From Kiritimatiellia bacterium (GTDB lineage Bacteria > Verrucomicrobiota > Kiritimatiellia > WLWN01): a stretch of 64,000 nucleotides of DNA. A program made the translations under genes and the position numbers. Of this stretch, positions 25,849-35,117 are shown in pieces (within the stretch, counting starts at the first letter, position 1; each line of letters starts with the position of its first letter). The stretch is from the NCBI GenBank assembly GCA_012103575.1, contig WLWN01000001.1:1740538-1804537 (forward strand). Direction: 5' to 3'. The notes under the pieces were generated by a model that searched no databases, was not told the DNA's origin, and saw only the letters and a list, made by a program, of their open reading frames with translations.

Positions 25849-27111
25849 TTAAGCTACTTTTTGTTGTTCCCAATGCTTATCAAATGTATCTCCGGCAATA
25901 CAACAGCGTAGAGACAATACACATTGAGCTCCTTGAACACTCCAAAACATACCCGACTGTTTTGCCCGTTGGCCCACCACCGTTTTGCACCCCGCCTCTA
26001 CGACTCCCGAACCTATAAAATAGCCGGTCTCACGGAACGTTTTATACTGCATGTGTTTGGCATTGTTTTCAAAGTAATTCAACCTTTTGTTGGCTTCTTA
26101 TTCATCCACTCCAGGATCTATTTCAAGCTGCTTGCGTGCTTCGGTTATAATCTTTTTAATCCCATTTTTTTTCATGACTTTCTTCCATCTTTCCGCCTTG
26201 TTTTTTATCGTTTCAGCATCCGTGAACAGGATGCGGCTTAGATCATAGAGGTGTTCACACCCATGATAAAAGTCTAAGATTTGAGTGGCCCCTGCAAAAT
26301 TAACGCGTGCAACATTCCAAATCCATTCGGCCCCATCACCGAGGACTACGACTTGCTCGGCTTGGCCCAGTCCCCTCAAGCGAGCCTCGTCACGTATCAG
26401 GGTCCCAAATTCTCCTGCACGGTTAAAGCTCGCCACATAGGTTGTGCTCTGTGTATCTCGCAAAGGATACCCCTCTTCATCTCTTACGTGTTGAGTGAAT
26501 ACGCAGCCCAGCTTCACTTCTCGCGTTTTGGCCTGCTCCTCTCTTTTGCCTTTTCGGCCTTGGGTTTCGGTTGATTTCATCGGGACTCCTGTCCCATCGT
26601 AAGAGATATACATAACCGGTATGGCTCCGGTTTTTTGAGGGTCTCGATGCTGTGAGAACGATACGATATCCGGCCCAACTTTGTTCACGACCCGTTGAAT
26701 TTGTCGACCCGAAACGTGAATGCCCCCATAGACCTGCAAGCTCATCGAAGCCTCTTGATAGGATGAATCCATAGCTCCACAACGGCACATGAGCCGTTGT
26801 AATCCGGGCGTATAGCCATCAATCAACCCTAAGCGTTCATCCAAAGGGACACACGTTCCTTGTGGCCCGTGATAATAATCACGTTCTACCTCGAACGAAC
26901 CGAGCACACTGTGTACTTTCTTTTTGCGCTTTGTGTAGCATCGTTCATTGATCCCAAGGGCTTTATCTTGATCGGGTTGGGCTTTTTGATTGAGTAACCA
27001 TTCCAGGATGTTGCACCCGTCTTTGATGAGTGCGACCTTAAGGGACTGTTCGAGTTGGGCCATGTTCCAGGTGCCTGTTTGGGCATACTGATCTTGAACG
27101 GTCTTGATCAA
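25849..27111 (-). pseudogene. ISKra4-family transposase with an in-frame stop
   Basis: The N-terminal portion (26098-27111) has LGSFEVERDYYHG, YISYDGTGVPM (first Asp), and VVLGDGAEWIWN (second Asp) with FYHGCEHLYDL. Reading stops at a TAA at 26098-26100 but stays open in the same frame on the far side, where NYFENNAKHMQYKTFRETGY and IGSGVVEAGCKTVVGQRAKQSGM give the C-terminal catalytic Glu region. A single nonsense change therefore splits an otherwise complete transposase of about 420 residues. Confidence 0.85.
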
Positions 27112-27470
27112 CGCTTCGGTTTCTTGATACCGACTGGTTTCGAACTCATCTTTTTTTTAGATTCTTCAGAAGAACCTTGAGAAGAAATCTCTTCGGTAAG
27201 CCGAGTAAATTCATCACATAGCCTTCGAAATTGAGTATAAGCTCCAAGCTCTTCACGCACCTTTTGAGCCTCTTGAGGAGGAATGCGTTGGGAACACTTT
27301 TTTTGTCCTTCATACCGCTGAAGGACATAGTAAGGCCCTTGTTTTTTGACCGTTCCATCGGCCAGGGTTTTTTCGTAGTACTGTTGGCTAAATTGTCCAC
27401 GCCTCATAGAGTGAATCTGCTCTATTTCTTTGAGAATAGTCTTTCTTCGTTTTCTTGGGTCTAAGCTCAT
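27108..27470 (-). CDS. ISKra4 accessory protein (DUF6788-like)
   Basis: A 120-residue protein upstream of the ISKra4 transposase and overlapping it by four bases. It contains RRGQFSQQYYEKTLADGTVKKQGPYYVLQRYEGQKKCSQRIP, which resembles the small protein often found before ISKra4 transposases (DUF6788). Role in transposition is not established. The remainder is a charged helical region. The family assignment rests on this segment and on its position. Confidence 0.7.
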   Translation of the reverse strand: MSLDPRKRRKTILKEIEQIHSMRRGQFSQQYYEKTLADGTVKKQGPYYVLQRYEGQKKCSQRIPPQEAQKVREELGAYTQFRRLCDEFTRLTEEISSQGSSEESKKKMSSKPVGIKKPKR

Positions 27471-27572
27471 GATAGGCCTCCTTTGTATATATTGTATTTA
27501 TCAAAATACAACATATACGTCAAAAAATATATGCTGGCAAGGGCTTTTTGAGATCTTGTAACTTTCTGGTGG

Positions 27573-28755
27573 ATTGTAAAATTAAATGCCGCAAAAAATG
27601 GACCTGAGAGCTTCTGTTCATGCGGCGATCTCCAAATCGAAACACTCCTGTGCGGGTTTGTATTCTAGGATCTTGCGAGGATAGTTGTTAATCCATTTTT
27701 CAATCTCACCAATACGGTCGATGGTATATTTTCCGATGTTGTCTCCTTTGGCGACGAAACGACGAACCATACGGTTGGCATTTTCGTTGGAGCCTGGTTC
27801 CCAGGAAGAATACGGGTGAGCATAATAGAGTTTAACACGTCTCTTTTTGCTAAATCCGGAACGTTCCATCTGCTCCACGTCGAGAAGCTCGCTCCCGTTA
27901 TCGGCTGTAATCGACTTGAACATCGATCTGAATGGGCCAACTCCCATCGATCTTTCGATCGCTTTGAGGGCCTGCAGAACCGATGCCTGTGTTTTACCCG
28001 AAAGTTTTCTCACCCTTAGCATTCGGGTCTTTCTTTCTACTAACGTCATTAAAACCGGTTTTGAAGTTCCTTTTCCGCCGACGATCAAATCCAATTCCCA
28101 GTGCCCAAATTCCTCGCGTTTTTCTACGGTCTTAGGTCGTTTTTCGATACTGGTCCTTCGGGCATGTTGCTTTTTAACCCGCTTAATAGCACGTCTTTTT
28201 CGTTTTATCCGTTTTCGTTTTTCCCATAGGGACTCGTTGCTCACCCCCGGGATGAGACCTTGGTCAATATAGGTATACAGCGTTTTTGTACTCACCGCTG
28301 CAGGTCTCTGCTCTTGTTTAAGCAAAGGAGTAACCACATCGGGTGAGCGTTTGTGAACAAGAATGTGCTCGCTGATAAACACGGCCGTTTCATGATGCTT
28401 TCCAAGCTTAAGCTCAGGTCCCTTGGCCGTCGCATTTAGATCATGAAGTTCCTGGGCTCGATCACTGCTGTATGCTTTCTTCTTTCGCAGCTCTGTATCG
28501 AAATGCTCTACCTCCCCACGTTTAATTTCGCGCTCTATGGTTCGACGATGCCTTCCCAGATACTGGCTATCTCCAAAGGACGTCCTGGGTTTTTGAGCAT
28601 TGTTTCAATCATGATCCGTTCTTTCTGTGTCAAATGCTTGCCTTTTCGGGGATGAATACTGCTCTTGATTTGTTCCATGTCTTTCTCCTTTTTTTGTCTT
28701 CTGTCGAGTTTTTAAATCTAGAAGATTTCGGCATGGAACACTCCTGTTTTACAAT
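27573..28755 (-). mobile_element. IS30-family insertion sequence (copy A)
   Basis: Inverted ends ATTGTAAAA with a second shared block ATGCCG lie at 27573 and 28755. The length of about 1.18 kb is usual for IS30. It contains one transposase gene with a frameshift. The 119 bases between its right end and the OmpA-like gene hold no other feature. Confidence 0.75.
27618..28680 (-). pseudogene. IS30-family transposase, frameshifted
   Basis: The gene starts at 28680 (MEQIKSSIHPRKGKHLTQKE) with an AAGGAG site and encodes an N-terminal HTH (PLEIASYLGRHRRTIEREIKRGEV) only if one frameshift near 28565 is allowed. The rest (27618-28382 and upstream) has FGHWELDLIVGGKG (Asp 1), ITADNGSELL (Asp 2) and PGSNENANRMVRRF (Glu), so the DDE triad is present. 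The single-base shift probably inactivates it. Confidence 0.85.
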
Positions 28756-28889
28756 ATCTTCTTTTGGGCATTTAATATTACAATTCTCAGCGGAAGTAGT
28801 ACAAACAAATTTCTATTGTTTTTCTCCTATTTCATGATACGTTACCGAAGTTTCCCTAAGAAAATTTGAACTTATGAATGGAGTATAGA

Positions 28890-30167
28890 ATGATGAACCG
28901 AACAATGAATTGTGCCAGAGTTATTTGTTTATATGTATCGATCTGTTTAATGACTATATCTGCTATGGGTCAAGACCTATTTGAAGAGGCGCCATGGACG
29001 TTGAGCGGGGGACTGGGAAAGATCTTTTTTGAAGGAGATGAAGAGGTTGAGGATGGAGAGTTCGCCTTTCTAAAACTAGGGTACGACTTTAATCCAAGAT
29101 GGACGATTGAATATGATCTAAGTTATATGCCCGTTCTAAATAATCGAGAGTTTCCAAATGAACCCGAACGTTTTGCATTGACCGATGATACGTGGGCCAT
29201 TCGTTTGGCCGGAGATTTACTTTTTCATCTACGTAAATCGGTAGACGATTTGCATTGGGACCCCTACCTTTCAGGCGGTATTGGACTGATTCATTTTGGG
29301 GATGCCGTTGATTCAGGTCAAGATGAAGTTTTTGTCACAGCGGGTGGCGGCCTCTTTTATCATTTTAATGATGAATGGGCCATTCGATCGGATGCGCGAT
29401 GGATTATTGCCGGGGCTGATACAGAAGTAAATGTCATGGTAACAGCAGGCATCAATTGGCGTTGGGGTGCGGATGTTCCCGCTTCCTATTCAGTGTCCGG
29501 AGGAGAAATCGATAGTGATCAAGACGGACTTCCCGATTCGCACGAAGCGGATATTGGTACGGACCCATTTGATCCGGATACGGATGATGATGGGCTAACC
29601 GACGGCCAGGAAGTCTTAGAATACAATACCAATCCTCTCAACCCTGACACCGATTTGGATGCCTTAAAAGATGGGGCAGAAGTCTTCACCTATCAGACCG
29701 ATCCCCTTGATCGAGATACCGATGAGGGCGGAGTCGCCGATGGACATGAGGTCATTGAGGATTATACCGATCCCTTAGATCCTTCTGACGATCTTAAACT
29801 ATACACCCTCAATATTGAATTTGATTACAATAAATCGCATATCCGTTCGAAGGATTACGATGAATTAGACATCATTGTAAAGGTCCTTACGCGGGATCCA
29901 GAAGCAACCGCTCGGGTCGAAGGCCATGCGGATAAAAGAAAGAAGTCATCTCGAAAATATAATCTGAAATTATCTAAACGTAGGGCCAAAGCCATTGTAG
30001 GCTATCTAATCGATGTGGGTGGTATTGATGCTTCTCGATTAACCTATGAGGGCTATGGCTTTGATCGACCCCTAGCGCCTAACGATACTGAAGAAAACAT
30101 GCAAAAAAATCGGCGCACAGAGATTTATATTCGCCCAGGTAATCAAAATTCCACTGATCAAGAATAG
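28890..30167 (+). CDS. OmpA-family outer-membrane protein with TSP3-like repeats
   Basis: Predicted outer-membrane beta-barrel linked to peptidoglycan. A signal peptide (VICLYVSICLMTISAMGQ) is followed by an eight-strand-like barrel (about residues 30-195). Next is a calcium-binding region of DSDQDGLPDSHE, DTDDDGLTDGQE and similar repeats (about 215-305), and then a C-terminal OmpA domain (LNIEFDYNKSHIRSKDYDEL, VEGHADKRKKSSRKYNLKLS, RTEIYI). The usual GHTD of OmpA is GHAD. Start 28890 has a GGAG site. It is intact between two damaged regions. Confidence 0.9.
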   Translation: MMNRTMNCARVICLYVSICLMTISAMGQDLFEEAPWTLSGGLGKIFFEGDEEVEDGEFAFLKLGYDFNPRWTIEYDLSYMPVLNNREFPNEPERFALTDDTWAIRLAGDLLFHLRKSVDDLHWDPYLSGGIGLIHFGDAVDSGQDEVFVTAGGGLFYHFNDEWAIRSDARWIIAGADTEVNVMVTAGINWRWGADVPASYSVSGGEIDSDQDGLPDSHEADIGTDPFDPDTDDDGLTDGQEVLEYNTNPLNPDTDLDALKDGAEVFTYQTDPLDRDTDEGGVADGHEVIEDYTDPLDPSDDLKLYTLNIEFDYNKSHIRSKDYDELDIIVKVLTRDPEATARVEGHADKRKKSSRKYNLKLSKRRAKAIVGYLIDVGGIDASRLTYEGYGFDRPLAPNDTEENMQKNRRTEIYIRPGNQNSTDQE

Positions 30168-30600
30168 GACCTTTCTACTATTTAGAGATCAGCCTGGATC
30201 CGACACTTAAAAATCCAAGAGTTGTATTCGTGTTGCTTGTTAACTCAAACGTATTGGTTCCTGTCAAATCGAATAAGCGAAACCCAAACGGTGTCCATGT
30301 AACCAGGTCATCTGACGTATAGATTGCTGAACCGCGGTTCGGTTCTCCTATTATCGTGAATAGAAAATTTCCATTGGTTAGCTCTAAATCTTGGATGGCA
30401 AATTTTTCTGTGTTGGGCGCAGGTGTCCAGTTCGCGTATATTTCCGGACTGTTATTTTCGCCTATACGCAGGGTCATCATAGATTATCTGTATAGTGCTT
30501 GTTGTTGGGGCAAATACTACATCTACCATATATGTCTGACCGTTACGTGTATAGGTCATGGCATAGTCATATCCATTTGTTTGGTTGAAGCTAGAGCGCT

Positions 30601-31164
30601 TCACGATTGAGGTGTCGCGATGTAGCACGAAGAAAACCAGCCGATTACGTCGTCGGGAGAAACCTCTTCGAACGCTTGTGTGATCGCTTCAGATAGTTCC
30701 TGCTGACTGCGGGCTGCAAGGCTGCCCAACCGATTCTTTATCTTGCCCCATATTTTTTCAATGGGGTTGGAATCGGGGCTGTAGGGTGGAAGGAATCTTA
30801 CATGGGCCCCACATGACTCAATGAGTTCAATGACCTTGGGATTGTGATGGACGCGAAGATTGTCCATGATGACGATGTCTTCAGGTGAAAGAGTCGGGAG
30901 AAGAACCCGGCGAATATATTCTCCAAAAACAGCCGTCTCTGTCGCCCCCTCCCCCTCCATGGCCGCTGTTGTTCCGTCCAGGCGGACCGAAGAAATCAAG
31001 GTGGTGGTACACCAATGTCCATGAGGCGTTTTGGCAAAAAGCCTGTTCCCGCCCAACGCCCGGCCCCGCAGACGAGTCATATTCGTTTTCGCCCCGGATT
31101 CATCAATAAAGACAAGGCGACTTGGATCAAGTTTGGCTACCTCTTGGATCCACTGCTTTCTCAA
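30601..31164 (-). CDS. IS630 transposase, catalytic frame (copy 1)
   Basis: A 187-residue DDE domain: LVFIDESGAKTNMTRLRGRA (first Asp), VIMDNLRVHH (second Asp), and PPYSPDSNPIEKIWGKIKNRL (Glu). It is read from a frame offset relative to the N-terminal segment. It differs from copy 2 at seven residues and lacks one Glu-Gly pair. With a frameshift the two frames would give an IS630 transposase of about 330 residues. Confidence 0.88.
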   Translation of the reverse strand: MRKQWIQEVAKLDPSRLVFIDESGAKTNMTRLRGRALGGNRLFAKTPHGHWCTTTLISSVRLDGTTAAMEGEGATETAVFGEYIRRVLLPTLSPEDIVIMDNLRVHHNPKVIELIESCGAHVRFLPPYSPDSNPIEKIWGKIKNRLGSLAARSQQELSEAITQAFEEVSPDDVIGWFSSCYIATPQS

Positions 31165-31540
31165 GAGATTTACATCCGCCCGGTCTTGCTCGCTGGCGTG
31201 AAGCGTTTCTTTTATACCGGCAGCCCAACCGATTCAACGCCCGCTGTACGGCCATGATCGACCCCTTCACGCCGCTCATGTTCTTGAGTTCTTCAAGCGT
31301 TGCATCGGGATGTTTGCCCCCCAGTTGAGCCAACGCCTTGAGCTGCTTTCCGCTGTAGAGGGCCTGACGATGCCCACGCGGTCGGGGAGCGGTCTGTCCG
31401 GTTTCGTTGAAACGAGAGAGCCCACGCTGAAACGTTCTAAGATCTACACGATAAGAAGATGCGATATCGGCCTGGGAACCTTTGCCCATTTTGTAGGCAT
31501 CTATCGCACGCCGCCGGATTTCTGCTGTTGCTATACTCAT
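31127..31540 (-). CDS. IS630 transposase, N-terminal frame (copy 1)
   Basis: A 137-residue HTH region: MSIATAEIRRRAIDAYKMGK, then ADIASSYRVDLRTFQRGLSRF and a second winged-helix part SGVKGSIMAVQRALNRLGCRYKR. The start at 31540 matches copy 2. The catalytic part lies in the overlapping frame 30601-31164. The switch falls near a run of A residues after CGGTAT; the same arrangement in both copies suggests programmed frameshifting or a shared ancestral change. Confidence 0.85.
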   Translation of the reverse strand: MSIATAEIRRRAIDAYKMGKGSQADIASSYRVDLRTFQRGLSRFNETGQTAPRPRGHRQALYSGKQLKALAQLGGKHPDATLEELKNMSGVKGSIMAVQRALNRLGCRYKRNASRQRARPGGCKSLEKAVDPRGSQT

Positions 31541-31589
31541 GTCATGGAGTATAGATCTTCTAGCGAGGCATTTCAATCGTTAAATGCTC

Positions 31590-31931
31590 TAGTACTCCTC
31601 CAAAATTAAATTAGTGAGTTAGGGTCAAATTAGAATGTTCCCAATGACGACAGGGACCTTCCACTATCACAGCAACGCTGTGTAGGCATAGAGCCTGGGG
31701 TTTCAACCCCAGGAAGACATCATCAAAAAAACCTTGTGCCCTGTAGGGGCACTGTCTATTCATTGAGTTAGTCCTCATCAACCGCGCCCCTTCAGGGCGC
31801 AATCAGATGTGTTCCTGTTTCGTTCCTGGGGTTGAAACCCCAGGCTCTATGCCTTTGTCCCTTTGGGACAATCCATAGGGTCAGTAAATCATTCACCCCC
31901 AATTCGCCAATTTAATTTTGGAGGAGTACTA
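31590..31931. mobile_element. TA-bounded MITE carrying four REP-like hairpins
   Basis: Perfect 23-bp inverted ends begin TAGTACTCCTCCAAAATTAA (31590-31612 and 31909-31931). Inside, a perfect 30-bp inverted repeat occurs at 31684-31713 and 31825-31854; each arm contains its own hairpin CCTGGGGTTTCAACCCCAGG. Two further hairpins, GTGCCCTGTAGGGGCAC and GCGCCCCTTCAGGGCGC, lie between. There is no transposase gene. The TA ends suggest mobilisation by an IS630/Tc1-like enzyme. It interrupts the YHYH gene. Confidence 0.88.
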
Positions 31932-32407
31932 GTAATGACAGCGCCATCAAGTGGAGGCAGAGAGGTACGTAAGGGCATGGTCCTAGGTTGTGGTTCTATT
32001 TGTTGATTCGGGTCGCCACCACCCCCGCTGCTTATTGTAACAAACGGGGGTTGAGATAAATACCTCCATTAATATAAAGATAATTTGTGGAGGCATGATA
32101 ATGGTAACTATTGCTATATTTATGGCCATTGAAACTATCAAGGACATTGGTATTAATGAACGCCCCGTCAGGTTCTTGATTCCCATAAATAAAAAAACCA
32201 TCGAGAGCAAAAGCAATGGGTGAGGTAAAGCCCACGCATGATTGAAGGTGCCAAGGCGCATAATCATCGGCTTGACCACAGTGTCCTCCGAAATTATCGA
32301 GTTAAAAGTATCCGTCATACCGTCATTCTTAATGGGGTTAAAAATGGGAAACCATTAGCGGCAACAGCAATTGCTCCACGGAAAAGGTTTGTTTGAGCGG
32401 ATGGATT

Positions 32408-32525
32408 AGGCGACAGAGATACTCCTTTTCCTCTTCGCCTAGAATAAACCGCTGATCCCCACTCGGCTCATCACATAAAGATAATAGGATTCTTCAGGCA
32501 AAGTCCGCTCAAACCAGTTGGACTC
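32408..32525 (-). pseudogene. Possible remnant of a Y1/RAYT (TnpA-REP) transposase
   Basis: The minus strand reads YYLYVMSRV and, after a one-base shift, DQRFILGEEEKEYLCRL, which resembles the start of REP-associated tyrosine transposases (VMSRVVDRRFxxGEEEKE). The catalytic HUH and Tyr regions are missing. It abuts the 5' end of the YHYH relic without a visible boundary. The match is short, so the call is tentative. Confidence 0.4.
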
Positions 32526-32739
32526 ATGTCAAGATCTGCTAACGAAGAACAGCCGCTACCAAAGAAAGAAAGAACCACGGATGGACATGAACATTTTTTA
32601 GGGAAGATTTCCGGGACTCATCCGACACATACTTAGAAGAAAAAATAGTTCCCCCTAAAAGGTTTGAATTATCGGGGAAATTCATGTATTATGTGTAATG
32701 ATCTCTATATCTGTTAAAGTATAGGGTACTGCCGCCCAT

Positions 32740-34022
32740 GATCTATGGCTAGCGTCTCGTTTTTATCAAAGAGTCCAGAACCATACGTTGCTGACATCCA
32801 ATGACGTTGACTGGGTAAAGTTTTAGGCCACCTCTAATTGGACTTATGAAATTTCCACGTCTAATTCGGTAAATATCGACACGACACTGGAATTACATTA
32901 CGGAAACACCTGCCGGAAGCGTTATTCTAGTCGCTCAAGCTAACCAGTTCGGCCCAGGGATAGGAGAAACAATCAACATCAACATTCCTAAGAGTGGTTT
33001 TTATTACATCAGAATCGCTCCTGCTCCCACTCTAATATTCGTTCCAGGCAACTACGGCCTTGCTTTGAGTGTGAGTAGTATTAATGGGATTCCAGTTTTA
33101 GGTCCCGTTTTAACCGTAGCCGCTTTTACGGAATTTGCACAACCCATGCCATTGGGTACCGATGTCCTGGTAAACGGGAATAAACGAGCTACTTTTATTC
33201 CACCAGCCATTAATATCCATATAGACAACCTATCTTCAGGAACCTACACCGTAGGCGTCCAAATAATATCAGCCGGATATTTCCCACATGAGGATCCGGA
33301 TATCCCAGGACAAGTACAGAGCATCACGCACGAATGAAACCTATGCGAATCCAAGACCCGTCATTCTGCCCCCAACAAATGCTCTAATCTCTGCCTATTT
33401 TGTTTTTGAGCCTTACTTCCTCATAACAGGAATCGTACAAAGTCCAACAGGAGACCCTATTCAAGGAATAAACCTGGTTTTTACTACGACAAATTTGATC
33501 GGAGAAGTGATTAACAAATACCCCCATTACGCAAGTTATGCGACCCCTTGGGAAACAGATAGTACGGGAAATTTCCCAAGTAATAGCTGGGTCCCCGTAT
33601 CTTCTTACTATGATCTCACACTCAGTCACACAGGATATACCGATACAATCTTCACGAACATTATAAACAATCCGCTTCCTGGAGGCACAAATGATTTCGA
33701 GCTATTGGTCATGGCACCATTACAGAACCCCACTAATCCAGCCGCTGGCTTAAATCTCGAATTAATTTTTGCACCACACTCATCTACCACAAACCAATTT
33801 GTTAATTTCCTCTCCACCTCAACTAACACCATCTTCACATGGTCGGCAGCTTCTAGTCATATTTATAGCCTCATGAGTAGCGACAATCTAATGTCTACAA
33901 ACTGGACCCTCTCAAAAGGACCGTGGACCACCCAAACCGACCAGATGCAAATGCAGCTTACAGTCCCCATAATCGGCACGCTCACCCAACAATATTACTG
34001 CATCGAAATCCAGTTGCCTTAG
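32740..34022 (+). pseudogene. Secreted protein with PPC-like domain, frameshifted
   Basis: A PPC (pre-peptidase C-terminal) pattern is visible: NDVDWVKF, a TAG stop, then ATSNWTYEISTSNSVNIDTTLELH, a shift near 32905, and AGSVILVAQANQFGPGIGET to SGFYYIRI and GNYGLALSV. Another shift near 33300 leads into 33288-34022, with FLITGIVQSPTGDPIQGINLVF (a carboxypeptidase-regulatory-like fold) and the tail SSHIYSLMSSDNLMSTNWTL ending QYYCIEIQLP. The start of the gene is not found. A MITE begins two bases after the stop. Confidence 0.7.
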
Positions 34023-34023
34023 A

Positions 34024-34183
34024 CCTGAATCCGTCAGATAAACGAAGTTTTATGCATTAATCATTTATTAAAAAGAGTTACAAAAAATTCTCTATGCACC
34101 TTATGGGTGCGCCTACATTTTTTTCGACCTTTTTCCTCCAAAGCACTCGCACAGAAATCCCACGTTTCACTGGCAGTTCCAGG
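34024..34183. mobile_element. Foldback MITE, copy 2 (divergent)
   Basis: A 160-bp element starting CCTGAATCCGTCAGATAAAC and ending with a degraded inverse. The internal CTCCAAAGCACTCGCACAGAAATC part matches copies 3 and 4. Several substitutions show it is older. TAGA occurs directly outside both ends, a possible 4-bp target duplication. It lies at the stop codon of the PPC-like pseudogene. Confidence 0.8.
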
Positions 34184-34253
34184 TAGAAAAGAGAGCCTAT
34201 CGCTATTTTAGCATAAACTCGTCTCGATTTTAGTGTACGATAAAGTTTAGAAG

Positions 34254-35117
34254 TTAGTAGTATGATTCCGATCTATTCCCAAACTGAACGGCAGGTATGC
34301 GTAGAAGGTTCCGCAGATGCAATTGCTCGCTTCCCGCTAAAGATGTCAACTTGGAATACGTATCCTTTTCGGGCTCAAAATAGAGCGCAGACAGCTGCTG
34401 GTCCTCTAATACAAAACCAAAAGAATCGGGCTCGTCTATAGCTGGGGATCGGTAGGTCCGTTGCCAGACCAATATATCGGTCAAACCATCACCGTTCACA
34501 TCGTTAAAAAATATACTCGCCGCTGACTTGAAGGCCGGCTTGATGTCGCCCGGACCAACACGAGAGTTATCGACAGCCAAATATGCATAAGGTTTATTCG
34601 CAGCAGAACTGTTATCCCAAGCTATATCTGTCTGAGCAACCATCTCATGTGCAAGGAGTCTATATAGGCCTTCTTTACCAACTTGGAGTATATCAACATG
34701 CGTAATACGCTCATCGGCCTTTACACTATGATTGCCCATCGTATACAGTAGAACAAGATGAGACCCATGGATTGCGAATCCAGTGGCTGTAAAGCTATCA
34801 ACCTGTTTCGGAGTATAGTCCATAATCACATTTGGCTTACAACCTGACAAATAGAGAAAGGAGAGATGAACACCCCCTTTTTTTGTATGAGCTATAACGC
34901 AGACAGCATCAGAAGTGACTTGCGCGTAATGTTTAATTTTATCATAACCCGATTTCTCCAACGTTTTCTTAGCGATTATTGCTTCGTTAGAAGAAAACAG
35001 TCTACTGTAAATCACATCCGCATCCGAGCTGTCCACCCATCCAAAAGTGATAAAGGCACTACTAATAACCATTAGCGCACTAATAGACATGCGTCCTCGT
35101 GTCGTTGTTTGCATCAT
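34254..35117 (-). CDS. Exported protein of unknown function
   Basis: I do not recognise the family. The 287-residue product has a signal peptide (SISALMVISSAFITFGWVDSSDA). Near the C-terminus is FFNDVNGDGLTDILVWQRTY, resembling a single FG-GAP/VCBS-type calcium-binding repeat. A GAAAGAGGTTTAG site precedes the tandem ATGs. It lies 19 bases after the end of the broken peptidoglycan-binding gene on the same strand, so the two were probably one transcription unit. It shows no frameshift, unlike its neighbours. Confidence 0.7.
   Translation of the reverse strand: MMQTTTRGRMSISALMVISSAFITFGWVDSSDADVIYSRLFSSNEAIIAKKTLEKSGYDKIKHYAQVTSDAVCVIAHTKKGGVHLSFLYLSGCKPNVIMDYTPKQVDSFTATGFAIHGSHLVLLYTMGNHSVKADERITHVDILQVGKEGLYRLLAHEMVAQTDIAWDNSSAANKPYAYLAVDNSRVGPGDIKPAFKSAASIFFNDVNGDGLTDILVWQRTYRSPAIDEPDSFGFVLEDQQLSALYFEPEKDTYSKLTSLAGSEQLHLRNLLRIPAVQFGNRSESYY

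Larger units (their letters stand above)
25828..27567 (-). mobile_element. ISKra4-family insertion sequence
   Basis: The ends share AGAAAGTTACAA as an inverted repeat (25828-25839 and 27556-27567). Between them lie a small accessory ORF and a transposase with one internal stop, both on the minus strand. The length of about 1.74 kb fits an ISKra4 member. No clear target duplication is visible. The right end is only five bases from the IS30 element, so the two are essentially back to back. Confidence 0.8.
30592..31591 (-). mobile_element. IS630-family insertion sequence, copy 1
   Basis: A 1,000-bp element including TA at both ends, with inverted ends TAGAGCGCTTCACGATTGA and TAGAGCATTTAACGATTGA. 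It carries two transposase frames on the minus strand. It is near-identical to copy 2 at 56583-57588, which is six bases longer because of a GAGGGG-type duplication. The right TA is also the left TA of the REP-bearing MITE. Confidence 0.92.
30178..32407 (-). pseudogene. YHYH-domain secreted protein, broken by frameshifts, a MITE and IS630
   Basis: The reading can be followed across three frames: AIAVAANGF (about 32370), FNPIKNDGMTDTFNS, DNFGGHCGQADD, IAFALDGFFIYGNQEPDG, FNGHKYSNSYHYHASTNYLYINGG, then after a shift near 32050 IEPQPRTMPLRTSLPPLDGAVIT. There the gene is interrupted by 31590-31931 and IS630 30592-31591. Joining the outer flanks at the shared TA restores VITSFNQTNGYDYAMTYTRN and GQTYMVDVV. 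A last shift near 30480 leads to the 100-residue tail ending 30178. The family is exported; function unknown. Confidence 0.8.

Noticed and set aside
30190..30208. CCTGGATCCGACACTTAAA resembles the foldback MITE end
   Set aside because: Only a partial match, no second end nearby, and it is explained by coding sequence of the YHYH relic tail.
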